Origin: JACPYM01 sp963699175
GTDB lineage: Bacteria; Acidobacteriota; Blastocatellia; RBC074
DNA length: 64,000 bases
Reading direction: 5' to 3'
Assembly: GCA_963699175.1 (NCBI GenBank)
Contig: OY969418.1
Coordinates: 7,006,001-7,070,000, forward strand
Shown: positions 43,857-53,300 of the stretch, one piece after another
How positions within the stretch are numbered: position 1 is the stretch's first letter
How the letters are laid out: each line of letters starts with the position of its first letter
Made by a program: the position numbers and the translations under genes
The notes under the pieces: generated by a model
Database searches by the model: none
Seen by the model: the letters and a program-made list of their open reading frames with translations, nothing else
What the model was told of the DNA's origin: nothing

Positions 43857-44666
43857 TTATGGTGATGCCGAAGGTCGGGTAAGCTGATCCCGTTTGGGAC
43901 AAGGGATCAGCAGACCTTCGTCGAGGATTTCCTCGAGTTCTCTTCCTTGTGTCTCTTTGATGAACTTCAGGAAGTTGTCAATCCGCCCGATCTCCTCCTC
44001 GTTGAAACCGAGGTCAGCCAACAGCGCCTCATTGGCGCGTAGGGAGATGGGGTAGGGAATGATGTGAAATTGAAACCGGCCCAGCTCGTGGAGTTTGTTA
44101 ATTGCAGTGTACAAGTCCTTCAGCACGAAGAACGAAGTCAAGAGGCAGTCGTATTGTCCCATGCTGGCGCGCAGCAGCAGGAACTGGAAGTCGGCGTTAT
44201 AACGCTCGACAAAGCGGTCGAAGTCTTGCTGCGAAAATATCGCGCTGGGAACTTCGCCGCCCGATGACACCGCCATGGAACCTTTGACCCCGCCACTTTC
44301 AATCAGCTTGGTGATCGTCTGCTCCAGAATGTCGAAGGCCTCCATCTTGCCAATGTAGCCTTGCGCGCCAGCCGCGAACGCCGCCCGCCGAATGTCCGTC
44401 TCGATGGCGTTAGAATAAAAAAGTATTGGAGTATGGCTGTCGAACGCGCGGATCAATTTGCATAATTCGAGGCCCGTTCCGTCAGGCAGGTTGTAATCTA
44501 GCAGATAAAGGTCAAAGTGCTCACTCTTGGCCAGCCGCAGCCCTTCCATCATGTTTGGGGCAGTCACGGCTTGATAACCAGCGATCTTCAGCATTTCACA
44601 AATGTAGCCGGAAACGTCCTGGTCGTCTTCCACGCAAAGGACGCGTGGGACAGGTGCGTGGGTCAT
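43857..44666 (-). CDS. Response regulator with unrecognised C-terminal domain
   Basis: 269 residues; GGAGG precedes the ATG. Residues about 8-125 form a receiver domain: E13/D14/D15 in VEDDQD, the phosphoacceptor D57 in LLDYNLPDGTG, the switch region ILFYSNA and the conserved Lys in GYIGKMEAF. Residues about 130-269 do not resemble a DNA-binding or enzymatic output domain: FSQQDFDRFVERYNADFQFLLLRASMGQYDCLLTSFFVLKDLYTAINKLHELGRF and a helical end. It is encoded directly before the RsbRD-like gene. No histidine kinase gene is adjacent, so it is an orphan regulator. Confidence 0.85.
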   Translation of the reverse strand: MTHAPVPRVLCVEDDQDVSGYICEMLKIAGYQAVTAPNMMEGLRLAKSEHFDLYLLDYNLPDGTGLELCKLIRAFDSHTPILFYSNAIETDIRRAAFAAGAQGYIGKMEAFDILEQTITKLIESGGVKGSMAVSSGGEVPSAIFSQQDFDRFVERYNADFQFLLLRASMGQYDCLLTSFFVLKDLYTAINKLHELGRFQFHIIPYPISLRANEALLADLGFNEEEIGRIDNFLKFIKETQGRELEEILDEGLLIPCPKRDQLTRPSASP

Positions 44667-45091
44667 GATTTACAGCCTCCAAATGTCTACTTACTATTGC
44701 CAAAAAAGGGGGCATAGAAAGCGCAACTCCGCTACCCTTGGTCTGAGTGTTGTGAGGCTGACTGCCGGGGCACGGTGTAAACCATTTCCGCGCCCACCGG
44801 CCCTGTCAGTCGAGACCAAGTTAGGGGAAGTAGTCTGACTTTGGGAGAAGAGCCTGCCTGCGGCAATTTACATCGTGAAGCTGGATCGCGCAACTTTAAG
44901 TAGCCGAGTTTCGAATTGTCTTTTTCAAGACTGTGAAGCACTGAACGTTCTGCGCAAAATTAGAGACGAAGCGTGGCAAAATCTGGTTGATTTCAACCGT
45001 CCTTTTGCGGTATCAAGTCAGCGCCCGACTGATTTAGACCGTACCAGACGGTCAATCCCTACACACCTCTCACCCTACGAGAGTTGAAATA
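44667..45091. other. Intergenic region between response regulator and hypothetical gene
   Basis: 425 bases. Short frames here (for instance 44875-45087 +) have no ribosome-binding site and read as low-quality sequence. Nothing else was recognised. Confidence 0.35.
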
Positions 45092-45454
45092 ATGGACGAC
45101 CTAAGCTTGTTGAGGCATGTCGTATACGAAACGGCAGGAAGATACCATTTAGCACACGGCGAGTTCTTCACCAGCCTGGTAAAAGCCAGCAATCTGGATG
45201 TTATCAAAGCCGCGCTCAAAGCGCGCAAAGCCGGGGCTCTTTATAATGTCGCGCTACAGAAAATAATCAGCTATCTAACCGTATCGGGCCTGGCCATCTC
45301 ACACAAAGACGAAATCCTGCGTGCGAAGCAAATAATAGAATCAGTGGAAAGAGAAATGAAGGCGCTCACTGCCTATCAGCGAGAAGAGGCAGATAGTCTT
45401 GCTGATAAAGCCAACCAATCTCAACCAATCACTGTTCAGCGTGCGCTTGTTTGA
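45092..45454 (+). CDS. Hypothetical helical protein
   Basis: 120 residues, predicted to be all helical (LLRHVVYETAGRYHLAHGEFFTSLVKASNLDVIKAALKARKAGALYNVALQKIISYL and a C-terminal ESVEREMKALTAYQREEADSLADKA helix). I do not recognise the family. The ribosome-binding site GAGAG is weak. The AT content is higher than in its neighbours and the gene stands alone, so it may be acquired. Its last bases overlap, on the other strand, the relic of a Gfo/Idh gene. Confidence 0.5.
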   Translation: MDDLSLLRHVVYETAGRYHLAHGEFFTSLVKASNLDVIKAALKARKAGALYNVALQKIISYLTVSGLAISHKDEILRAKQIIESVEREMKALTAYQREEADSLADKANQSQPITVQRALV

Positions 45455-45500
45455 TCGCGTCAATCACTTCCTGACAATGCAAGCCGTCGAAGTTCACCAT
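45429..45500 (-). pseudogene. Relic of the 3' end of a Gfo/Idh-type oxidoreductase gene
   Basis: On the minus strand this stretch encodes FDGLHCQEVIDAIKQAHAEQ and then a stop, closely matching the end of the intact gene at 58977 (FADGLRCQEVVDAIKQSHAEQ). Bases 45432-45491 match the intact gene at about 51 of 60 positions. Only about 23 codons remain. It sits immediately downstream of the terminator of the tandem surface-protein array, opposite to the intact gene upstream of the array. Confidence 0.75.
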
Positions 45501-45515
45501 TGACTCGAAAACAAG

Positions 45516-45543
45516 AAGGCCAGAGTCGCTTTGCTCTGGCCTT
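45516..45543 (-). terminator. Terminator of the 45602 surface-protein gene
   Basis: AAGGCCAGAG (45516-45525) pairs with CTCTGGCCTT (45534-45543) around an 8-base loop; on the minus strand CTTGTTTTC follows. Confidence 0.85.
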
Positions 45544-45601
45544 CAAGCAAGGTTGATTGCCGTCTATCGCAGAATCAACTGTGGGTGGACACCTCCCCGC
45601 T

Positions 45602-46516
45602 TTAACAATTCGGCGGGAAGATCGGGATAGTCAGCGTCGCCGCTGTCGTCAAGGTCAGCTTGTGCAGATTGTGTCCTTGATTAAAGGCGTTCGCCGCTGT
45701 CCCCGCATTCGCATTAAAGTTGATCTGCGCGCCTAACAACGCGATGTCAGATTGCGAATAGAACTTCGCCCAACCGCTGCGGCCCGCCGCGATGAACTGC
45801 TCGAAGCGTGGCGCGACGCGTGGGAAATTGCTACTCAATGAGGAACGGAACTGACAGACGCCTGCCGTGAAGGTGAACGAGAGCGGGTTCTCGGCATCAT
45901 CGTAGAGAATGCCGAACAGCGAGCCGAGCGTCGCCGCGCCCGCCGCCAGGCTGCCGCCCACGCGATTCAACACGATCAGCGTATCGTTGCCATCAGCGCG
46001 CGACGGAAGGTTCGAGGCGGCCAGCACGCGTGGTGCGCGGTTGTAGCTCGTACCGTCGAAACTCAACAGTGCCGTCACCGAAAGCCCGTTACAGGCAGGC
46101 AAGCTACCAGCTAAAGACGCAAACGCCTCTGCCGCTAGATTAGCCGCGTGACCGCTTGAGAGTTTCACGTATTCGTCGCCGATCAGATAGTTGAAGTTCA
46201 CCGGACAGCCCGTCACCAAATCCGAAGCCACGGCCACGATGTAACCGGTCGTACCCGGATCAATGTCCGAAGCCAGGAACGAAGCCGTCTGGTTCGGCGT
46301 CAGACAGACCAGGCTGTCAGCAATTGAACAGGTCGCACCGTCCACGAAGAACAGATGCACCGCGATGGACAATCCCGGATTGGTGTTGGTGATGGCGATG
46401 CGCGTGTTTTGCTGATTAGGCGCAGCAATACTTGACGAATACAGATTGTAGACGAGCACGCTGCCCGCCTTCTGGTCGCCCACCTCCGCCGTTGCGGGGA
46501 AGAGCAAGCCCGGCCC
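45602..46516 (-). repeat. FPPNC C-terminal module, copy 1 of the tandem array
   Basis: 915 bp (304 codons plus stop) that recur at 49483-50397 and 55114-56028. The translated copies differ from this one at about 20-22 of 304 positions and need no gaps. Similarity is also evident at the DNA level. Confidence 0.9.
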
Positions 46517-49012
46517 GGCTGCCGGACAGTTGACTGTGGTGCAAGCTGGCACCGTGAACGATGGCCCGCTGCCAAAGGTCACTACCAGATTCGAGCAGAG
46601 CGTCGTGCCGGGAGCCACATCACCCACTTGTGCCTGATAGTTGACCGTGGCCGTCTGGCCCGGCGCCAGCGTGGCTGTGTAGTTGACGCTCGTGGCGCTG
46701 ACCGTACAAGTGGTGACGACATTGGCCGTGCAAGTATTCGGCACTCCGACCAGCCCCGCTGGCAGCGCGACCGTTGCCGTGACCGCGACTGAAGCCGCAC
46801 CGTTATTGGTGATCGAGAAAGTGCCCGTGACGACATTGCCCGGCCCCGTGCAAGCCAGCGGATCAGCCACCGCGAAGCTCACACGATTGACCGTGATGGT
46901 GAAGCTGCACGTGGCCGTGTTACTCGACGCATCTGTCGCAGTACAGGTGACGGTAGTCGTGCCGACGGGGTAGTTCGCGCCGGAAAGTGGATTGCACGCG
47001 ACCGTCACGCCTGGACAGTTGTCACTCGCGGTCGGGGGCGAATAAGTCACCGTGCGGCCCGTCGCCGAATCGGTGCCGATGGCAAAGCTGGCCGGACAGG
47101 TGATCGTCGGCGGCTGCGTGTCATTGACCGTCACCGTAAAGCTGCAAGATGGCGCTGGGGCGCCGGTGGCTTGGCAAGTGACGGTGGTCGTCCCTTTGGG
47201 GAAGAACGAACCTGATGGCGGATTGCAGGTGACCGTATTGCAAGTGCCAGTAGTCGTCGGTGCCGGATAGTTGACGACTGCGCCGCATTGGTTCGGATCG
47301 TTCGACACGGTCTGGTTAGCCGGACAGGTGATGCCGCACGGCGCTGTGACGGTGATCGGAGCCGAAACGGTTTGTTGGTCAACTGTGCTTGAGCCGCTGC
47401 CTGCTCCGGGTGCGGTGGCCGTATAGGTGGAAGTCGCCAGGCCCGAAGTAGTAGTCGTATTGGTGGGCATGACAGTTCCTAACACGCCTGCGAATGTGAC
47501 CGGAGTGCCGTTGGGAACGAAGCCGCCAGAAGCTGCCGTGGTTGAATTCTTAGTGAGATCCGCCGTTAAGGTAGAAGTACCGCCCACCATGACTGCGTTG
47601 GGCGAGGCCGTAATACCAAGCACCAGCCAAGGGTCGGCGTCAACATTGGCTGCACCAGTGCCACCTATGCCGTTGGCTGTGCCGCTGCAACCGGCGCCTC
47701 CAGCGCCCGGCCCGTAATTGCAGCCCCACCAGTTGTTCTCGGCATTCACCGGCGATGAGCCATCCCAGATGAACCCACTGACGTTGCTGACGAAGTTGTT
47801 GAAGTGTGCCTCGGTGCCGGTGGCAGAGTGACCGCTGACGACCTCCCCCCAAACGGCCCGGTCAACATCTCTGACGTTGTTGCTTTTGATGTTGGCATTT
47901 GTCACTAGCCCGCGCAGCCTGATCCCGTTGCTGGTGACGGTATCTATGCCGGTAATGCTGTTGCCGATAATGGTCGGATTTTCAATTGCCCCGAGTGCGC
48001 CGTTTCCAGCGGCGGCCTGATTGAACAGGGTAATCCCCGTGCGGTTTGTTGATCCGCCCAACTGCGTGATGATGTTGTTGGTGATCTCGACGTTGGTATA
48101 CCTGCCTGTGCTACTGCCACCGCCAGAGGCGCTGTTGAAGGTGATCGCCGAAGCCGCCGAGGCGCTGATCGTGTTGTCAGCTACGCGCTGCTTGCTAGTA
48201 ACGTCATCGCCTTGGTAGGTGAAGTTAAAGTAGGCCGTCGAGGCATTACCGGAAATGGTGTTGTGGTGGACGTCGGTTTCACCTACCGGTCGCTCAATCA
48301 GGATAGGATTGAACTGGTTGTTGGTCAGTTCGTTGTGGTCGAAGACGACTTTCCCACTCGGATGGTCGGAATATAAACCGTAATCATTCTGGCCGACCAT
48401 GCCGATGCCAGCGATCTTATTGTTCGAAATAGTGATGGTCGAAAGTGGGGAATTGGGCTTGGCGAAAATATGGTATCTGCTCGTGCTACCGGTTCTTACC
48501 CCCGGGTTCGTCAGCGTGAAACCTGTGAATAGCACATTCCCAGTGTCGCCCACGGGGAGATCAATGCGCACCATTCCCGTCGTCGCAATGCTTATGTCCC
48601 CACCGTCGATAATTGTAGTAGCAGCGCCAGCGCCAATCACGCTGACTGATTTTTGAATCAATACCTGTGACTCGTTGTAGGTGCCGGCGGCAACATTGAT
48701 CGTATCGCCAGCGACTGCCGTGTTGACGGCGAATTGAATTGTTTGGAAGGCGCAATTGGGCTGATTCGCTGGCGCGGCACTGGCGTTTGTTTGTCCATTG
48801 CACGCTACGTTACTGCCATCGGTGCGCACGAAGTAGGTCGTAGCGAAGGCCGCTGTGGCTGGTTGAAACAGTTTTGCTCCGGGGCCGCTCAGCCAGACTG
48901 CGACGCCGATTAGCATTGCGAAGAAGAGTAAATGCCAGACGTTCAACAGCCTGAGTATTGAACCTGTGAGCAGACGGATAGTATGGCGCCTGCGTGTGTG
49001 TGTAATTTGCAT
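45602..49012 (-). CDS. Giant secreted beta-helix/HYR protein with FPPNC C-terminal module
   Basis: 1136 residues. A signal/anchor region (about 12-55) is followed by a right-handed parallel beta-helix (about 60-460) of pectate-lyase type: TIQFAVNTAVAGDTINVAAGTY, then strands such as ITISNNKIAGIG and VEITNNIITQLG. An invasin-like Ig domain (about 475-560) and two HYR domains follow (PPTITCPASFAIG and PVGTTTVTCTATDASSNTATCSFTITV). A DUF11-like domain (about 735-830) leads to the terminal module at 833-1136. No catalytic residues of a lyase were seen, so binding or adhesion is more likely than cleavage. AGAGG precedes the ATG, and a terminator follows the stop. Confidence 0.85.
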   Translation of the reverse strand: MQITHTRRRHTIRLLTGSILRLLNVWHLLFFAMLIGVAVWLSGPGAKLFQPATAAFATTYFVRTDGSNVACNGQTNASAAPANQPNCAFQTIQFAVNTAVAGDTINVAAGTYNESQVLIQKSVSVIGAGAATTIIDGGDISIATTGMVRIDLPVGDTGNVLFTGFTLTNPGVRTGSTSRYHIFAKPNSPLSTITISNNKIAGIGMVGQNDYGLYSDHPSGKVVFDHNELTNNQFNPILIERPVGETDVHHNTISGNASTAYFNFTYQGDDVTSKQRVADNTISASAASAITFNSASGGGSSTGRYTNVEITNNIITQLGGSTNRTGITLFNQAAAGNGALGAIENPTIIGNSITGIDTVTSNGIRLRGLVTNANIKSNNVRDVDRAVWGEVVSGHSATGTEAHFNNFVSNVSGFIWDGSSPVNAENNWWGCNYGPGAGGAGCSGTANGIGGTGAANVDADPWLVLGITASPNAVMVGGTSTLTADLTKNSTTAASGGFVPNGTPVTFAGVLGTVMPTNTTTTSGLATSTYTATAPGAGSGSSTVDQQTVSAPITVTAPCGITCPANQTVSNDPNQCGAVVNYPAPTTTGTCNTVTCNPPSGSFFPKGTTTVTCQATGAPAPSCSFTVTVNDTQPPTITCPASFAIGTDSATGRTVTYSPPTASDNCPGVTVACNPLSGANYPVGTTTVTCTATDASSNTATCSFTITVNRVSFAVADPLACTGPGNVVTGTFSITNNGAASVAVTATVALPAGLVGVPNTCTANVVTTCTVSATSVNYTATLAPGQTATVNYQAQVGDVAPGTTLCSNLVVTFGSGPSFTVPACTTVNCPAAGPGLLFPATAEVGDQKAGSVLVYNLYSSSIAAPNQQNTRIAITNTNPGLSIAVHLFFVDGATCSIADSLVCLTPNQTASFLASDIDPGTTGYIVAVASDLVTGCPVNFNYLIGDEYVKLSSGHAANLAAEAFASLAGSLPACNGLSVTALLSFDGTSYNRAPRVLAASNLPSRADGNDTLIVLNRVGGSLAAGAATLGSLFGILYDDAENPLSFTFTAGVCQFRSSLSSNFPRVAPRFEQFIAAGRSGWAKFYSQSDIALLGAQINFNANAGTAANAFNQGHNLHKLTLTTAATLTIPIFPPNC

Positions 49013-49482
49013 GAATTAGCCTCTTGTATTAGTGAAATTAGTCCAAAGAGCCAGGCCTATAAACAGACCTGCTGCTCTTCGGTGAAAGCCGACTTAGATC
49101 AGTTTGCAATTGCGTGTACGGGAAGTTGTGGTGCGTATTGTTTACCCGCAGCGCGACTCAGCCAACCGTACGGGTAAACAACACACACCACACCGTACAC
49201 CGATTTGCAATCCGATCTGGGCGATGACATTTCGGTCATCAGCTATCAAGATTGTAGGGGAGCTTGATAAGCTTACTAACTGTGCGGGAATACCGCTACA
49301 GTGTACTCTTAGTGAACAGGTATTGGTTGAATTGTTTGAGTGCCGCTAAACCGCTATGAATTGGCCTTCTTCAAGTACTGCTTGCCGGTCGTGAAGAAAA
49401 CTCATCAATGTGTTCGGATTCTAGCTTGCCGATCAGAAACAAGCAAAGGTCGTTGCTAAATTTTGCATTCAGCGCTCTCGTT
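49013..49482. other. Intergenic region with inverted repeat between array genes 1 and 2
   Basis: 470 bases. An imperfect inverted repeat occupies 49114-49150 and 49169-49200 (outer GTGTACGG / CCGTACAC, inner TTGTTTACCCG / CGGGTAAACAA). It lies upstream of the array gene starting at 49012 and could be regulatory. No gene was found in the rest. Confidence 0.5.
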
Positions 49483-50397
49483 TTAACAATTGGGCGGGAA
49501 GATCGGGATGGTTAACACTGCTGCCGTCGTCAGCATCAGCTTGTGCAAATTGTGCCCCTGATTGAAGGCATTCGCTGCCGTGCCCGCGTTCGGGTTGAAG
49601 TTGATTTGCGCGCCCAACAACGCGATGTCGGATTGCGAATAAAACTTTGCCCAACCGCTGCGACCAGCCGGAATGAACTGCTCGAAGCGCGGCGCTACGC
49701 GCGGGAAGCTGCTGCTCAACGAAGAGCGGAACTGGCAGACGCCCGCTGTGAAGGTGAAACTCAGTGGATTCTCTGCATCATCGTAGAGGATGCCGAAGAG
49801 CGAGCCGAGCGTTGAAGCACCGGCTGCCAAACTGCCGCCAAAGCGGTTGAGTACGATCAGTGTGTCGTTACCATCGGCGCGTGCAGGAACATTCGAGGCT
49901 GCCAGCACGCGCGGTGCGCGGTTATAGCTCGTTCCATCAAAGCTCAAGAGCGCCGTCACCGAAAGCCCGTTGCAAGCAGGCAAACCACCGGCCAACGCCG
50001 CAAAGCCCTCTGCCGCCAAGTTGGCCGCGTGGCCTGAAGAGAGCTTCACGTACTCATCGCCGATCAAGTAGTTGAAGTCTACTGGACAGCCCGTCACTAA
50101 GTCCGAGGCCACGGCCACGATGTAGCCTGTTGTGCCTGGATCAATGTCCGAAGCTAAGAACGAAGCTGTCTGATTCGGCGTCAAGCAAACCAGACTGTCG
50201 GCAATCGAACAGGTCGCCCCATCCACAAAGAACAAATGCACTGCAATCGGCAAGCCCGGATTGGTGTTAGTAATCGCAATGCGTGTGTTCTGCTGATGAG
50301 GTGCGGCAATACTTGACGAGTAGAGATTGTAGAAGAGCACTGAACCGGCCTTCTGATCGCTGACTTCGGAGGCTACTGGGAAGCTTACCCCAGGGCC
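49483..50397 (-). repeat. FPPNC C-terminal module, copy 2 of the tandem array
   Basis: 304 codons plus stop, with about 22 differences from copy 1 over 304 residues and no gaps. All six cysteines (module positions 63, 71, 104, 142, 221, 304) are present. Confidence 0.9.
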
Positions 50398-53300
50398 AAC
50401 TGCTGGACAGGTGACGGTATTGCAGGCCGACAAGCTGATCGGCGCTCCACCGCCGAACGAGGCGGAATTGTTCGAGCAAATCTGCGCGCCATTCGGCGTC
50501 CCGTCGGCGACCCGCGTCTGATAGGTAATCGTCACCGTCTGGTTCGCAGCGAGCACAGCCGTGTAGGTCAGATTGCCGCTCGTCACGTTGCAAGTCCCGA
50601 CATTTGGCGCCACCACGCACGAGCCTGGCACGCCCACCAGATTGGTAAAGGTGGTGGTGTTATCAACCGAGAGCGGCGTGTTACCAGTGTTGCCCAGTAC
50701 TAGCGTGACGCCCGCAGTACTGCCCGGGCCAGTACAAGCGAGCGGATCGGCTATACCACCCAAGTAGATGACGACGGTGACGGTCAGCGTGGCTTCGGCA
50801 AACAATCCTCCGCTGTCGGTGACGCGTAAGGTGAAGCTTGCCGTTGACGCGTTGGCGGCGGCTATGACATTGGCATTCACCACGCCTGCGCCAGTGATCG
50901 TGAGATTGGAGACTGTCACGCCATTGACCGTCGCGCTCGCGCCGCCATTGACCGTGACAGCCAGCGTGTTGGCCGCTTGCTCGGCGTCGTTGACGTTGGC
51001 AATGGGTGAATTGGCGAGCGGGCTGCCTTGCACGCGCGCTACGCCGAGCGCGTTGATGGTGGGCGGGGTGTTCGTAGAGAGCGAGGCCATCGCTTGATTG
51101 CCGGTGCCGCCATTGGTGGAAGTCACGTTGCCACTAACGTTGTTATAAGTGGTTTGCACGTTCGGCGTGACATTGACTGTGACTGTACAGGTGCGTGGCG
51201 CAGCCGTTCCCACCATCGCGCTTATCAGCTTGATGCCGGTATCGCCAGGCAGCAAAGCGCCGCCGCCCGCATCTTGCAGCACTCCACCCGGACAAGTCGT
51301 GCTCGCGTTGGTCGGATTGGACACTACCATGTTTGGCGCGTTCGGGAAGTTATCAATAAAGCTCACGCCAGTCAGCGCAACCGTGTTGGCCGCCGGATTG
51401 GTGATGGTAAAAGTCAGCGTTGTGGGTTGGCCCGCCATTACAGTGGCTGGCGAGAAAGCTTTGCTGATCGTTGGCGGGGCGACCACCGCCAACGTAGCGG
51501 GGGGGCTGTTGACGCCCGCGCCGCTTTCCATTGCGGTGAGATTGGTTACGGTGTTTTGTTTGTCTCCGACGCTAGTGCCCGTGACATCCACGCTGATCGT
51601 ACAATTGCTGTTGGCTGCAATCATGCCGCCGCTAAGATTGATACTGGTTCCCCCTGGAGACAAAGCCGGGGTGAACAAGCCGCCACAACCATTGTTAAGG
51701 TTGATCGGCGAAGCCAGTTGCAAGCCCGCTGGGAAGGCGTCGCTGAATCCAACGCCGGACAAAGGAACAGTCATGTTCGGATTGGTCAGCATGATGCTCA
51801 GGCTCGTAACGTTGCCGGGCGCATTGAGCGGAATCGAGGCTACCCCAAAGTTCTTGATCACGGTCGGTGGCGCAACGACGGCGAGATTCGCCGTGTTGCT
51901 AGTGCCGCCAGGGCCGCTTTCGGTCGAGCTAACTGCGCCAGTGGTGTTCGTCTTGGCTCCTGGGCTTGTACCTTTGATCTTGAGCGTGATCGTACAAGAG
52001 CCATTCCCGGCGAGCGAGCCGCCTTGATAAGTGATACTCGTCTCGCCTCCGACCAGCGCCGGATTGAAATTGCCCCCACAGGTGTTGGTGGAGACCGTTG
52101 GTGGAGTATCAACCACCAGCCCACCGAGCAGGTTATCGCTGAAGCTGATGTTATTGAGCGGCACGGCGGCGTTCGGATTGTTGATTTGGAAGCTCATCGT
52201 GGTCGTGCCGTTGAGCGGAATCTGCGCCACCGCAAAGCTCTTGTTTATCGTCGGCGCAAAGGTGCCGTTGAAATGGGCGAAGTTGATAGAGGGATGACAG
52301 CCTGCCGTCGAGAAGAATTGGCCGCCTGCGTAGAAATCACTACCAGCCACTGCAATCGCCAGCGCTTGGCCATTCAAGCCCGTGCCGAAGGTCGTCCAAT
52401 TGACCCCGTCAAACTGCGCTACGCGATTGGCGGAGGTTGTGCTGCCACACGCAGCGTTGTTGCAAATTCCAGTGAAGGCTCCGCCTGCGTAGAGCGTCGT
52501 GCCTGAGAAGACCAAGGCGCTCACTACATTGTCGAGTCCGTTTCCGACCTGTGCCCAACTCCCACCGCCCAATGGTATCTGCGCGACATGATTACCCGGT
52601 GTCGGCGCACCGCAAGCGGCATCATTGCAAATCCCGGTGAAGCCGCCGCCTGCATAGAGCGTCGTTGCCGAAGCAGCCAGTGTGTTGACGTTAGAGTCAA
52701 ACCCATTGCCGACAGTTGACCAACTGCCTGCGCTGAACTGCGCCACGCGGTTAGCCGGCGTCGGCGTACCGCAAGCGGCGTTATTGCAAATCCCGTCGAA
52801 GGTGCCGCCCGCATAAAGCGTCACGCCTGATACAAGGAGCGTCCGCACAGTGTTGTTAAGCCCGTTGCCGACAGTTGACCAACTGCCTGCGGCGAACTGT
52901 GCCACGTGATTAACCGTCGTCGTCGCGCCGCAGGCAGCGTTATTGCAAATCCCGGTAAAATCGCCGCCCGCATAAAGCGTCATGCCTGCCACCGCGAGCG
53001 TGTTGACTTGCTCGTTGAGTCCATTGCCGACTGCCGACCAACTGCCGCCGCTGAATTGCGCCACGCGATTGGCGGTTGTTGTGCTACTACATGCTGCGTC
53101 GTTGCAAACGCCGGTGAATTGCCCGCCTGCGTAGAGTGTGCCGCTAGACCACACCAATGACAAGACAAGGCCATTCAAGCCATTGCCGACCGCCGACCAA
53201 TTCGTGCCATCCCATTTCGCCACGCGATTGGCCGGTACCGGGCCTGCCACTTTGAAAAAGCCAGCAACATAAATATCACTGCCGTTGACCGCCAGCGTTT

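Noticed and set aside
44875..45087. Short plus-strand frame (70 codons) before the 45092 gene
   Set aside because: No ribosome-binding site, no family resemblance and sequence like intergenic DNA.
45602..45625. Terminal Cys of FPPNC as a lipidation or prenylation site
   Set aside because: No known bacterial system modifies a C-terminal PPNC, and the even cysteine count in both module versions favours a disulfide. Kept only as a possibility.
51028..52506. Long plus-strand frame (492 codons) opposite the 14-repeat protein
   Set aside because: Arginine/alanine-rich translation without domains, overlapping a well-supported minus-strand gene; a typical high-GC shadow.
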